A program made the position numbers and the translations under genes. The notes under the pieces were generated by a model, which did not search any database, was not told the origin of the DNA, and was given only the letters and a program-made list of their open reading frames with translations. From Archivesica marissinica (lineage: Eukaryota > Mollusca > Bivalvia > Venerida > Vesicomyidae), in contig CM026403.1 in NCBI GenBank assembly GCA_014843695.1, forward strand, positions 41,816,572-41,880,571: 64,000 nucleotides of DNA, given 5' to 3'. Shown here one piece after another: positions 1-11,515 of this stretch (positions are counted from its first letter, which is position 1; the number at the start of each line of letters is the position of its first letter).

Positions 1-829
1 GCGACATGATATGCTTATTTATGTGTCTGGGTCGAGATGAATTACCGCCAGAGTACACAACAAGAATTCCGACTGCCCCGCCTATGGTGCATCATACGTA
101 TACCTCCCTAAAAAATCCAGCTAGTGTAAAAATGATATTATATTTTAACAAAATCCTTACTGCGGGATCGTGGGCTTATGATCTTCGGTTGCATCAGTCA
201 TCGGGCATTGCCACGATCCCACAAGCTCAACACGGATTCCGAGCTCATCAGCTGTTATTGTGCACCCCAAACATACCAGTGTTTGTTGCAGAGGCGGGTT
301 ATACACACAGCGTCACTCTGTAGTTCTGGATTCACCGGCTGCAAACCCCTTTTACCAGGTTACAGCACCGAATAATCCGTCTGGGGCACGGACTCCGACC
401 CAAACACGCATTGCCAAGCACAGTGATCAATCTGTATTTGTATGTCTGCATGGGCGAACCACTAATAATATATTGTGTCAAGTCCCGATTTATATACCTC
501 ACTCGAAAACTTTGTCTTTTGGGCGAGTTTGTAAATTAACTTTATTCTTCCTGTAATGTAAACATGTATATAAAATATGTAACCTCTATGCGGAGAATAT
601 CTTGCCTCCCTGCCGTACAATTAATATTTAATGCGTACATAATAATAAAGAATTACAATTAATTTTTCAATTATAAATTCTCTATTATTAAATGTTCAAT
701 GTACTTAATATGCTTATGATCGTGGTTAAATAAATGCTTACAATACGGTCCGGTCCGTCTGATAACACAGATTAATATTTACTACACGGAAGTAAAACAT
801 TTTTACTGAAACGCGTTAGATGTGTTTAC
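1..829. other. Unassigned AT-rich sequence
   Basis: No gene was recognised. Short open frames at 6-556 overlap in different phases and look like decayed coding sequence, but no family could be named. The last 100 bases carry one half of a direct repeat (see 714-800). Confidence 0.4.
714..800 (+). repeat. Direct repeat, left copy, flanking a hAT element
   Basis: About 85 bases beginning GCTTATGATCGTGGTTAA recur at 1617-1697 with small differences. The two copies bracket the 658-bp hAT element and its 8-bp target duplication. The repeat is much longer than a target-site duplication, so it is either an older duplication or the two ends of another decayed repeat that the hAT entered. Confidence 0.75.
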
Positions 830-1487
830 TAAGGGTGCAACGATACGCCTACCTCACGATACGTATCACGATTCTTGGGTCACGATACGATACGTATCGC
901 GATATGGATTTATGGAACCAAAGGGGAAAATATAGAAAATAGTTAAACTTTAAACGTTAAAGTACATTTACTAATTAAAGCAAATGATTAACTGTAAAAC
1001 AAGCAGTTATATAAACAATATAAACAATGCCTAGCCTACGCTCAGCCTATTACAACAGAAACATTTCCTGGAACGGGGGTTGTGCTCTTTTTGGATTGAT
1101 CCTGATCTTTATTTTTCCGGCCACATTCGGATACGTCAATGTTCGGATGATGATGCTTCATGTGCGTAGTCATGTTGGTCGTGTTACCCGTTTTATATGA
1201 CACGTCCGTGAAACAATGGCGGCAAGTGGTTGTTTCTTTCACTGTTGTTTTTACGCCGTCAACTATATCAAATTTGAATCCAAAATGCGCCCATATTTTT
1301 TATTTGAAAGTTGCCGGTGGTGATTGTAATTCAGCCATGTTTGTTTTGTTTGTAAGAGTAGTCTCCCTTCCATTGGAGTCGGGAATAATTGCTGTACCGT
1401 ACCGTAACGGGCATGCAGCGTATCGCGTATCGAACCGTGGGCCTAGTACCGCGATAAACCGTCCCATGGTATATCGTTGCACCCTTA
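830..1487 (-). mobile_element. Internally deleted hAT element with a BED finger
   Basis: The ends are inverted repeats starting TAAGGGTGCAACGATA on both strands. The element is flanked on each side by the perfect 8-bp duplication GTGTTTAC (822-829 and 1488-1495). Eight-base target duplications and this type of terminus are hAT features. At 658 bp it cannot encode a full transposase of about 600 residues. It keeps only an N-terminal zinc-finger exon on the minus strand. Subterminal sequence on both sides is rich in repeated ACGATACG/CGTATCG motifs, which may be transposase binding sites. Confidence 0.9.
1042..1338 (-). pseudogene. BED-type zinc finger remnant of a ZBED-like hAT transposase
   Basis: Reading from the ATG at 1338, the frame is open apart from one TAA after codon 12. 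It then gives a W..HFGF segment, a CRHC pair and a TTNMTTHMKHHHP segment. Aromatic residues followed by CxxC and an H-x3-5-H pair are the BED-finger signature that binds DNA at the N terminus of many hAT transposases (ZBED family). The catalytic RNase H-like domain and the C-terminal dimerisation domain are absent. The single stop and the missing catalytic core indicate a relic. Expression of the short finger alone cannot be excluded. Confidence 0.7.
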
Positions 1488-1616
1488 GTGTTTACATTCA
1501 TATTTATTTGATATGATATAATCTATATATAAGGGATAAAAAAAGTATGGGCTCCGATTCATTTCGAAGGTAAGAACACATTTTGTTTCTGTCTTTGTAA
1601 GACAACTCTGTCAGGC

Positions 1617-1697
1617 TTATGATCGTGGTTAAATAAATGCTTACAATATCGTCCGTCTGATAACATAGATTAATATTTACTACACGGAAGTAAAAAC
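1617..1697 (+). repeat. Direct repeat, right copy
   Basis: This is the second copy of the roughly 85-base sequence at 714-800, lying 122 bases beyond the hAT target duplication. It differs by small substitutions and lacks a short GGTCC duplication present in the left copy. Confidence 0.75.
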
Positions 1698-1954
1698 ATT
1701 ACCGTCGGTTTAAACAACAAAACATGCGATAAAAAAGTAAACTACAGTTTTCCTAGTATGAATGCGTACCCCAGCACACGATAAAAGAATAACATTTAAC
1801 TTTGTACGTAATTTATTTACCCCTAATTTTTCGCGCTACATAAAACCGTGTGTGTAATGTTACATGGAGACCACAGGGTGGGCCCTCTCGCAGGTCCCAT
1901 GCGGTACCTCAGGCTGTATCTGCACCGGGTTTATATAGAGATGTCTCCGAGCCC

Positions 1955-2490
1955 CGAGGAGGGTGTGCCGGAGCCCCTGGAAGGCCCCGGATGTGTTCTG
2001 CGCCAGGTATAAGGTAGTGCGTCAGAACCCCCAAGGGGTACTTGGGAATGGCCCTGCGAGTCCCATGGTTAGCCCCTTCCGGAAGTGTGCTAGAACCCCA
2101 TGGGAATGGGAGACCCTGCGAGTCCTATGGCTAGCCCCACCGGAAGTGCGCTAGGGGTACCTGGGAGTGGGAGGCCCTGCGAGTCCTATGGTTAGCCCCC
2201 CACCGGAAGTGCGCTAGGGGTACCTGGGAGTGGGAGGCCCTGTGAGTCCTATGGTTAGCCCCACCGGAAGTGCGCTAGGGGTACCTGGGAGTGGGAGGCC
2301 CTGCGAGTCCTATGGTTAGCCCCCCACTGGAAGTGCGCTAGGGGTACTTGGGAATGGGAGACCCTGCGAGTCCTATGGTTAGCCAGAACCGGATGTGCAC
2401 CAGAACCCCAATGGGCACCTGGGGCCCGGCCACATCTGCGAGTCCTATGGTTAGCTTTTTCTGGAAGTGCGCCAGAACCCCCACTGTGTA
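1955..2490 (+). repeat. Minisatellite, 61-63 bp unit, about 8 copies
   Basis: Units contain GCGAGTCCTATGGTTAGCC followed by a GGAAGTGCGC block. The copies diverge towards both ends. The region is GC-rich compared with the surrounding DNA. Open frames across it follow from the repeat and are not genes. Confidence 0.85.
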
Positions 2491-2492
2491 TA

Positions 2493-2745
2493 CTACTCAT
2501 AATGTTGCCCAGTGTGTTCCAGTGACATAGTGCTGTGTGGAGGAACGTTGCCCAGTGTGTTCCAGTGACATAGTGCTGTGTGGAGGAATGTTGCCCAAAT
2601 GTGTTCCAGTGACATAGTGCTGTGTGGAGGAACGTTGCCCAATGTGTTCCAGTGACATAGTGCTGTGTGGAGGAACATTGCCCAATGTGTTCCAGTGACA
2701 TAGTGCTGTGTGGAGGAACGTTGCCCAATGTGCCTCCACCCCCAC
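2493..2745 (+). repeat. Minisatellite, 43 bp unit, about 6 copies
   Basis: Each unit carries GTTCCAGTGACATAG followed by TGCTGTGTGGAGGAA. The copies are nearly identical. The GTTCCAGTGACATAG module also occurs in the next array, so the two arrays share ancestry. Confidence 0.9.
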
Positions 2746-3095
2746 ATCTATGGTTGTAGATAAGTTGTTCCAGTGACATAGAAGCTATTTGTGTGCCTGC
2801 CCCACCCCCACATCTATGGTTGTAGATAAGTTGTTCCAGTGACATAGAAGCTACTTGTGTGCCTGCCCCACCCCCACATCTATGGTTGTAGATAAGTTGT
2901 TCCAGTGACATAGAAGCTACTTGTGTGCCTGCCCCACCCCCACATCTATGATTGTAGATAAGTTGTTCCAGTGACATAGAAGCTACTTGTGTGCCTGCCC
3001 CACCCCCACATCTATGGTTGTAGATAAGTTGTTCCAGTGACATAGAAGCTACTTGTGTGCCTGCCCCACCCCCACATCTATGATTGTAGATAGGT
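2727..3095 (+). repeat. Minisatellite, 66 bp unit, about 5.5 copies
   Basis: Units contain CCCCACATCTATGGTTGTAG and the shared module GTTCCAGTGACATAGAAGCT. The long minus-strand open frame at 2255-3043, which reads as repeats of MSLEQLIYNH, comes from this array plus its neighbours. It has no recognisable domain. Confidence 0.9.
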
Positions 3096-3227
3096 AGCTT
3101 GATGCAGCATCAGACATACATGTAGGAGTGTTGTATTTATTGAAGCTACTTGTGTTTTCAGAGATTGGAGATGATAATGAAGAGAGTGAAGACGGACAGT
3201 CCCAGTACAACACCGGAGAAATCTAGG

Positions 3228-3553
3228 GTATGATACTAAACCCAGGGCCCTCCATGGCCTAGTGGTTGGGGCATGATACTAAACCCAGGATCCTCCATGG
3301 CCTAGTGGTTAGGGTATGATACTATACCCAGGGCCCTCCATGGCCTAGTGGTTAGTGTATGATACTATACCCAGGGACCTCCATGGCCTAGTGGTTGGGG
3401 TATGATACTATACCCAGGGTCCTCCATGGCCTAGTGGTTGGGGTATGATACTATACCCAGGGTCCTCCATGGTCTAGTGGTTGGGGCATGATACTAAACC
3501 CAGGGACCTCCATGGCCTAGTGGTTGGGGTATGATACTATACCCAGGGTCCTC
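3228..3553 (+). repeat. Minisatellite, 43 bp unit containing a tRNA-like A box
   Basis: About seven copies each contain CCATGGCCTAGTGGTTGGGG. TGGCCTAGTGG fits the RNA polymerase III A-box consensus and matches the head of the tRNA-derived SINE near 57985 (minus strand). No B box is present within the unit. Confidence 0.85.
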
Positions 3554-3555
3554 GT

Positions 3556-3960
3556 GAAAAGAGAGGATCCACTATGGTGTATAGCATGCTGCTCCTCTAT
3601 ACATTTTGAACACATATTAATTCACTGTGTAGATTTAGCACTCGTACATCAAAAATAGTATACAGTTATGACAATGAAGAAGCTTTTCGACACAGTCGAT
3701 TTTAAATATATCGTTGTATTTTTAAGAGAATCGCATCTTTTCCACAAATTGTATCTTTTTACTGGTTTATATACAGTTTTACAACTGTTTTTTTACATGT
3801 TGATAAATTTGGTTGCAATTGACCTTTCATCATTACAATTTTACTACATACATGTATTTTATCTACATATATTTTTAACTATCTTGTATACAATATACTT
3901 AACCCGGTGCGATATAGCCTGAACTGTGCTGAAGCGCCGTTAAAACAAATACTCACTCAC
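3556..3960 (+). mobile_element. LINE 3' end fragment (5' truncated)
   Basis: In frame, the sequence reads FEHILIHCVDLALVHQK, then a stop, then KKLFDTVDFKYIVVFLRE. I recognise this as the C-terminal tail of mollusc non-LTR retrotransposon polyproteins (the end of the zinc-knuckle region). The element ends at a GCGCCGTTAAAACAAA tail followed by short CTCA repeats. The reverse transcriptase and endonuclease are missing, as expected for a 5'-truncated insertion. The in-frame stop shows it is dead. Confidence 0.6.
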
Positions 3961-4330
3961 CTACTGAGGATTATGTCTGGCTTGCAGAAAGTCGGATTTT
4001 CTACCCTGGTCCTGGGGTGCACCTTGTTGGGTCTTTAGTTAAAACTGTTGCTGCTATTTTAAATCCAAACACAATAGGACTGATTCTAGAGATGTTTCTA
4101 ACTAGAATAATTATTTATAATTGACCACAAGTACTCGAGTGTTTTCAATGATGTTCTACATGAGGTTAATATCTCATCTAAATCTGAGTATTTTATAATT
4201 CGGGGCAAAACTAGTGGAAACTTCTACTGGCCAGGATGACACTGTAACATTACAAATTTACAATGTATGTTGTTTATTGAATGAAATTGTGATTGGTCGA
4301 ACATTTTGATAAAATTTAATTCTGTTGCAG

Positions 4331-5043
4331 ACCGATTCACCACCTCGTGTAGTAGCATCCTCCTCCAGCAGAACCAGTCTAGTGTCTTCGGAAGATGAGA
4401 AAGCCGATGACACAGATAAAGATGAAAAATCAGAAAAATCTGAAGGGCCCAAAGTTGAAGAAGATGATGGGCCAAAATTCAAATCTCCACTTCTACAGAA
4501 ACTGGGGGGCCAGGACGGGGAGTCGGGTACTCCTAAATTCAAGTCACCATTGCTGCAAAGCATAATGGGTAAAACAAAACTAGGTGCCAGACTGTCGGGA
4601 ACAAGATTGGACGAGATGGACAAAAGTACAGAAAGCCTGTCAGAAAAAGAGAAAACGCAGGATTCAGAAAAAGAGAAAGACATTGTTGAATCTGGATATA
4701 CAAATGGGCTAACAGGCTCAGTGAAGTGTGAAAGTAATGAAAACTTGATAGAATACGATAATTTAACTCTGCAGTCCGATGTCGACTCACATGACAGTGT
4801 TAGTAAAACTGTGATAGAAGTTAAAGATAAAGAAATAGTGAATGGTGATGAGGGTGTGGAACATGAAGTTTGTGATAGTTATACTGCCAATGACACTGTA
4901 ACTGATTCTCAAACACTGATTGACTCAAATGCCGATAGTGCACTTTCGTTGTCTTTTAACGGTATAGGTGTGTCTTCTCACAATGGGGACATACATCTAG
5001 AAGAGAGGGAAGTCATAGACCCAAGTGATTTAGTAGATTCTAG
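4331..5043 (+). CDS. Internal exon of an unidentified acidic, disordered protein
   Basis: A 713-base exon is bounded by a TTCTGTTGCAG acceptor and a G|GTGAGTAG donor. It enters in phase 0 and leaves in phase 2. It encodes about 237 residues rich in Asp, Glu, Ser and Lys with no predicted fold. Two near-identical motifs, KFKSPLLQKL and KFKSPLLQSI, lie about 25 residues apart near positions 50-85, and the second is followed by a basic MGKTKLGARL segment. The rest is acidic. Composition, open frame and splice sites all support a real exon. I do not recognise the family. The duplicated FKSPLLQ pattern suggests a short linear binding motif (inference). Flanking exons were not found in this window on either side. 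Confidence 0.75.
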
Positions 5044-7090
5044 GTGAGTAGTGCTAGTAACGTATTATCATTTGTTTTACCTGGAACATCTGTAACAGGA
5101 TGGACCGGCAAAAGCTGGATCACAATACTCAGTCAGACTCAATCAACACTCAGTACAATATTTACAAGTTTAATTACAACAATATGATGAATTATTTGTA
5201 TGAATGATGATGATGATAATATAAACAATGTATGTTCACACGGAGATCTAAGATCTTGCTCTTAAACAGTTCCTCTCTCAGTCTATACCATCACTGGAAT
5301 ACTTGCTAACTGTCTCTTGTGAACATTCTCTAACGTTACACCAATCTCGTATATTTGTGCGTTTTTAACGTTCTACAACGTTATGCACAACGCTCCTGTG
5401 ACGTAATCACACTTAAACAGTCTACTACTGTGCGTAGTTAAATAAACTAAATATAGATTCACGTATCTATGTTGGTCTCGATGATTCCAATCCTTGACGA
5501 CGATGTTCCCGTTCTGGCTCCCAGTATAGTGTTGGCTTCCTTGAGCTATCTCAAGTAGACCAAGAACATCGTAGTGAGGGTTGTGGCGACACACGCTGCG
5601 AGACACAAATTCTCTCCACTCCGGGGATATACCACGTCCGAGCAAAACAGTAAACTCGGCTCCGGGAAAGTTCTTTATGTCCGGGAAAAACAGCAAATAC
5701 GTTCCGGGTAATGTCCTTCCGGTAACGATCCAATCTCATTAAACGCCGGGAATATACGTCCGGTGGATGAAGCTTAAATATATATAACATATGGAAAATA
5801 CTAGGTAAATTCCTATAATGTAACGTGCTATAAATGCACCAATAGTATACTGGCTAGTGGCTATAATATTTCCAGTCATGATACGTCACACTTCTACTTC
5901 CATTACAGCGATGCTTGCTATCAATGATGATCAATCATAGCAAATGAATCATATGAATATACCTATACAATTTATGTAACTGCAGCCAATTACATTAACC
6001 ATTAACAATGTCACGTACAAAATAAGAACAATAACTAAAGTCGTATCGTACCACGTGCTACGGGCCACGTGCGACTGACCACGTGCTACGGGCCAAGTGC
6101 GACTGACCACGTGTTACTATTTCAATGAATAAACTGTCATATATAACAACTGAAATAATTAAAATACAATCCTCTGCCGGTAATACTTAATTATGGAGCC
6201 TTGAGTATAGAACCACATAAACCTCATACCTCAGGCGGTATAACTCAGGTTATGTTACCATGTAACCGTTACAACAAGTAATAGTTGCTGACAATAGTAA
6301 TGCTCATCATGGAACCGCGAGCATAGAACCACACAAACCTAATGTATCTACGGCGTTCCATAGTTAATGTTTTAACACAAAATCTTCCAACAAAAATAGT
6401 TATGGACAGAAAGACTCAGCATGGCGTAACTCTATACGGCATAATTTCGACATAAAGTATGACGCTATAACTAAACAGAATTGACGTTAAAATACAAAAT
6501 ACGTCTTCCGAGCAAAATAAAAAATGTCCTGGAATAATTCACTTATCCAGTCTGTCGTAACAGTCAAATGTGTGTGCCCAAATATCATGAAACTGGCGGC
6601 TTTTATAACCACAGTGGTCTGCCTAGACAGGAAATGTGCACGAGATAAGTACCCATTCTGTGAATTTGATATCACTCTATGCGGCTGAATATTTATCAAC
6701 GAAGGCCTGACCTGGGGATTTATAACTTTTTAGCAATAAGTCAAAAGTAATAAGAATGATAACTTTGTCATTTCTGAACCGAATTTGATAACATTTACAT
6801 GGATGTTCACGATTTCTAATGCCGAAACTAATGCACTAAGTTTTAAACGAAAACTTTAAAGATTTATACATGAACGCAAAAATGTACAAAAAACTGATGC
6901 AATCTTAGCATACAAATATGGCAAAATGGAGGCCCGTATCTCAACTTTGTGACAACATCTAGTGGAACATCTTGTGGAGCCTCCATGGAGCAATAGGTAC
7001 TGTGTTTACCTCGTAACTCAGAGATTCTCAGTGGATCCATGTCTGAACCAAGACACTTAAAATTTAATTTCTTATGTCCACATTTCCTCT
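5044..7090. other. Intronic or intergenic sequence, no gene seen
   Basis: It probably begins as the intron after the acidic exon. It holds a short ATG trinucleotide run near 5205, a CACGTG-rich repeat at 6043-6118 and a diverged 35-base repeat pair near 6195 and 6313. No conserved coding sequence was recognised. Confidence 0.5.
6043..6118. repeat. Short repeat with several CACGTG palindromes
   Basis: A unit of about 31 bases with CCACGTGCTACGGGCCACGTG is repeated about 2.3 times, giving four CACGTG sites (E-box type) plus one mutated CAAGTG in 75 bases. Regulatory function is unproven. Confidence 0.6.
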
Positions 7091-7853
7091 TCTCTCTCCC
7101 ACGTATCAATGGATTCTTTCAGGAATAATGTCTCTCTCCCACGTATCAATGGATTCTTTCAGGAATAATGTCTCTCTCCCACGTATCAATGGATTCTTTC
7201 AGGAATAATGTCTCTCTCCCACGTATCAATGGATTCTTTCAGGAATAATGTCTCTCTCCCACGTATCAATGGATTCTTTCAGGAATAATGTCTCTCTCCC
7301 ACGTATCAATGGATTCTTTCAGGAATAATGTCTCTCTCCCACGTATCAATGGATTCTTTCAGGAATAATGTCTCTCTCCCACGTATCAATGGATTCTTTC
7401 AGGAATAATGTCTCTCTCCCACGTATCAATGGATTCTTTCAGGAATAATGTCTCTCTCCCACGTATCAATGGATTCTTTCAGGAATAATGTCTCTCTCCC
7501 ACGTATCAATGGATTCTTTCAGGAATAATGTCTCTCTCCCACGTATCAATGGATTCTTTCAGGAATAATGTCTCTCTCCCACGTATCAATGGATTCTTTC
7601 AAGAATAATGTCTCTCTCCCGGGTATCAATGGATTCTTTCAGGAATAATGTCTCTCTCCCACGTATCAATGGATTCTTTCAGGAATAATGTCTCTCTCCC
7701 GGGTATCAATGGATTCTTTCAGGAATAATGTCTCTCTCCCGGGTATCAATGGATTCTTTCAGGAATAATGTCTCTCTCCCACGTATCGATGGATTCTTTC
7801 AGGAATAATGTCTCTCTCCCACGTATCAATGGATTCTTTCAGGAATAATGTCT
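7091..7853 (+). repeat. Minisatellite, 40 bp unit, about 19 copies, SINE-derived
   Basis: Units contain TCTCTCTCCCACGTATCAAT then GGATTCTTTCAGGAATAATG. They are almost identical; a few read GGGTATCAAT. The unit is a diverged copy of an internal part of the SINE family at 44600-44825. The flanks continue that SINE: CCTCTTC on the left and TCTCGAGAGATTAA on the right. The array therefore expanded inside one SINE copy. Confidence 0.9.
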
Positions 7854-7987
7854 CGAGAGATTAAACGTATGCAAGAATTTTCCCATAGAAGCTATATATA
7901 TTTGTGTAACTATCCTGGATATATAAGCAACGTTATTTAAGACTATATTGTTAAAATCATAAAGTAACTTTAGTCAAAATCGGCAAT

Positions 7988-9512
7988 CTACCACACCAGC
8001 TGTACAAGTTGGATTCCCAGCTATACCACACCAGCTCTACCACACCAGCTGTACAAGTTGGATTCCCAGCTATACCACACCAGCTGTACAAGTTGGATTC
8101 CCAGCTATACCACACCAGCTATACCACACCAGCTGTACAAGTTGGATTCCCAGCTATACCACACCAGCTCTACCACACCAGCTGTACAAGTTGGATTCCC
8201 AGCTATACCACACCAGCTCTACCACACCAGCTGTACAAGTTGGATTCCCAGCTCTACCACACCAGCTGTACAAGTTGGATTCCCAGCTATACCACACCAG
8301 CTCTACCACACCAGCTGTACAAGTTGGATTCCCAGCTCTACCACACCAGCTCTACCACACCAGCTGTACAAGTTGGATTCCCAGCTCTACCACACCAGCT
8401 GTACAAGTTGGATTCCCAGCTATACCACACCAGCTCTACCACACCAGCTGTACAAGTTGTATTCCCAGCTCTACCACACCAGCTCTACCACACCAGCTCT
8501 ACCACACCAGCTGTACAAGTTGGATTCCCAGCTATACCACACCAGCTCTACCACACCAGCTGTACAAGTTGGATTCCCAGCTATACCACACCAGCTCTAC
8601 CACACCAGCTGTACAAGTTGGATTCCCAGCTATACCACACCAGCTGTACCACACCAGCTGTACAAGTTGGATTCCCAGCTATACCACACCAGCTCTACCA
8701 CACCAGCTGTACAAGTTGGATTCCCAGCTATACTACACCAGCTCTACCACACCAGCTGTACAAGTTGGATTCCCAGCTATACCACACCAGCTCTACCACA
8801 CCAGCTGTACAAGTTGGATTCCCAGCTCTACCACACCAGCTGTACAAGTTGGATTCCCAGCTATACCACACCAGCTCTACCACACCAGCTGTACAAGTTG
8901 GATTCCCAGCTATACCACACCAGCTGTACCACACCAGCTGTACAAGTTGGATTCCCAGCTATACCACACCAGCTCTACCACACCAGCTGTACAAGTTGGA
9001 TTCCCAGCTATACTACACCAGCTCTACCACACCAGCTGTACAAGTTGGATTCCCAGCTATACCACACCAGCTCTACCACACCAGCTGTACAAGTTGGATT
9101 CCCAGCTCTACCACACCAGCTGTACAAGTTGGATTCCCAGCTATACCACACCAGCTGTACAAGTTGGATTCCCAGCTATACCACACCAGCTGTACAAGTT
9201 GGATTCCCAGCTCTACCACACCAGCTGTACAAGTTGGATTCCCAGCTATACCACACCAGCTGTACAAGTTGGATTCCCAGCTATACCACACCAGCTGTAC
9301 AAGTTGGATTCCCAGCTATACCACACCAGCTCTACCACACCAGCTGTACAAGTTGGATTCCCAGCTCTACCACACCAGCTGTACAAGTTGGATTCCCAGC
9401 TCTACCACACCAGCTGTACATGTTGGATTCCCAGCACTACCACACCAGCTCTACCACACCAGCTGTGCATGTTGGATTCTCAGTTCTACCACACCAGCTA
9501 TTCATGTTAGAA
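7988..9512 (+). repeat. Composite minisatellite (CACACCAGCT modules)
   Basis: A mosaic of a 14-bp module, TACCACACCAGCTC, and a module with GTACAAGTTGGATTCCCAGC, in variable order over 1.5 kb. No stop codon occurs in any forward frame, so three overlapping open frames of over 430 codons appear. They encode the same rotating peptide pattern. There is no start context, splice signal or domain, so I do not call a gene. Confidence 0.9.
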
Positions 9513-9514
9513 TG

Positions 9515-9900
9515 CTACACAACCATCCCTAGAATGCCTAACAACAGCCCCTAGGATGCTAAACAACTGCCCCTAGAATGCTAAACAACTGCCCCTAGAA
9601 TGCTAACAACCGCCCCTAGAATGCTAAATAACCGCCCCTAGAATGCCTAACAACCGCCCCTAGAATGCTAAACAACTGCCCCTAGAATGCTAAACAACCA
9701 CCCCTAGAATGCTAAATAACCGCCTCTAGAATGCTAAACAACCACCCTTAGAATTCTAAATAACTGCCCCTAGAATGCTAAACAACCGTCCCTAGAATGC
9801 ACATTATGGTCTCACAATGCTAAACAACCACCCCTAAAATACACATTTTTGTCTCGCAATGCTAAACAACTGCCCCTATAAAGCATGTTATGGTCTCACA
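9515..9900 (+). repeat. Minisatellite, about 23 bp unit
   Basis: About 15 diverging copies of CCCCTAGAATGCTAAACAAC. Later copies carry an extra TATGGTCTCACAATG insert. It directly follows the composite array. Confidence 0.85.
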
Positions 9901-9984
9901 AACTGATTCTGAAGAACTCCATGTATGGGTTAGGGTTAAAAATCATACAAAAATGTTAAAAGTTAACTGCACCTACATTTGTAT

Positions 9985-11515
9985 GGGTCTATCGTCTAGC
10001 TGTACCCAGTACCAGGGTCTATAGTCTAGCCCAGTACCAGGGTTTATAGTCTAGCTGTACCCAGTACCAGGGTCTATAGTCCAACTGTACCCAGTACCAG
10101 GGTCTATAGCCTAGCTGTACCAGGGTCTATTGTCCAGCTGTACCAGGGTCTATAGTCCAGCTGTACCCAGTACCAGGGTCTATTGTCCAGCTGTACCAGG
10201 GTCTATAGCCTAGCTGTACCCAGTACCAGGGTCTATAGTCCAGTTGTACCCAGTACCAGGGTATATAGTCCAGCTGTACCCAGTACCAGGGTCTATAGTC
10301 TAGCCCAGTACCAGGGTATATAGCCTAGCTGTACCCAGTACCAGGGTATATAGTCCAGCTGTACCCAGTACCAGGGTCTATAGTCCAGCTGTACCCAGTA
10401 CCAGGGTCTATAGTCTAGCTGTACCCAGTACCAGGGTATATAGCCTAGCTGTACCCAGTACCAGGGTATATAGTCCAGCTGTACCCAGTACCAGGGTCTA
10501 TAGTCCAGCTGTACCCAGTACCAGGGTATATAGTCTAGCTGTACCCAGTACCAGGGTATATAGTCCAGCTGTACCCAGTACCAGGGTCTATAGTCTAGCC
10601 CAGTACCAGGGTTTATAGTCTAGCTGTACCCAGTACCAGGGTCTATAGTCCAACTGTACCCAGTACCAGGGTCTATAGCCTAGCTGTACCAGGGTCTATT
10701 GTCCAGCTGTACCAGGGTCTATAGTCCAGCTGTACCCAGTACCAGGGTCTATTGTCCAGCTGTACCAGGGTCTATAGCCTAGCTGTACCCAGTACCAGGG
10801 TCTATAGTCCAGCTGTACCCAGTACCAGGGTATATAGTCCAGCTGTACCCAGTACCAGGGTCTATAGTCTAGCCCAGTACCAGGGTATATAGCCTAGCTG
10901 TACCCAGTACCAGGGTATATAGTCCAGCTGTACCCAGTACCAGGGTCTATAGTCTAGCTGTACCCAGTACCAGGGTATATAGCCTAGCTGTACCCAGTAC
11001 CAGGGTATATAGTCCAGCTGTACCCAGTACCAGGGTCTATAGTCCAGCTGTACCCAGTACCTGGGTCTATAGTCTAGCTGTACCCAGTACCAGGGTATAT
11101 AGTCCAGCTGTACCCAGTACCAGGGTATATAGTCCAGCTGTACCCAGTACCAGGGTCTATAGTCCAGCTGTACCCAGTACCAGGGTATATAGCCTAGCTG
11201 TACCCAGTACCAGGGTATATAGTCCAGCTGTACCCAGTACCAGGGTCTATAGTCCAGCTGTACCCAGTACCAGGGTCTATAGTCTAGCTGTACCCAGTAC
11301 CAGGGTATATAGCCTAGCTGTACCAGGGTTTATAGCCTAGCTGTACCAGGGTCTATAGTCCAGCTGTACCCAGTACCAGGGTATATAGTCTAGCTGTACC
11401 CAGTACCAGGGTCTATAGTCCAGCTGTACCCAGTACCAGGGTTTATAGCCTAGCTGTACCAGGGTCTATAGTCCAGCTGTACCCAGTACCAGGGTATATA
11501 GTCTAGCTGTAATAA
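9985..11515 (+). repeat. Minisatellite, 30 bp unit, about 50 copies
   Basis: Units combine CTGTACCCAGTACCAGGGT with a CTATAGTCCAG or TATAGCCTAG variant. Variant order repeats over about 569 bases: the marker AGCCCAGTACCAGGGTTTAT occurs at 10028 and 10597. This shows block duplication within the array. Confidence 0.9.

Noticed and set aside
2255..3043. 262-codon minus-strand frame with MSLEQLIYNH repeats
   Set aside because: Spans three unrelated minisatellites; a repeat artefact.
8009..9554. Three overlapping long open frames (439-507 codons) encoding HTSCTSWIPSY-type repeats
   Set aside because: All forward frames are open because the repeat lacks stops in any phase. Same peptide in each frame, no domain, start context or splice sites.
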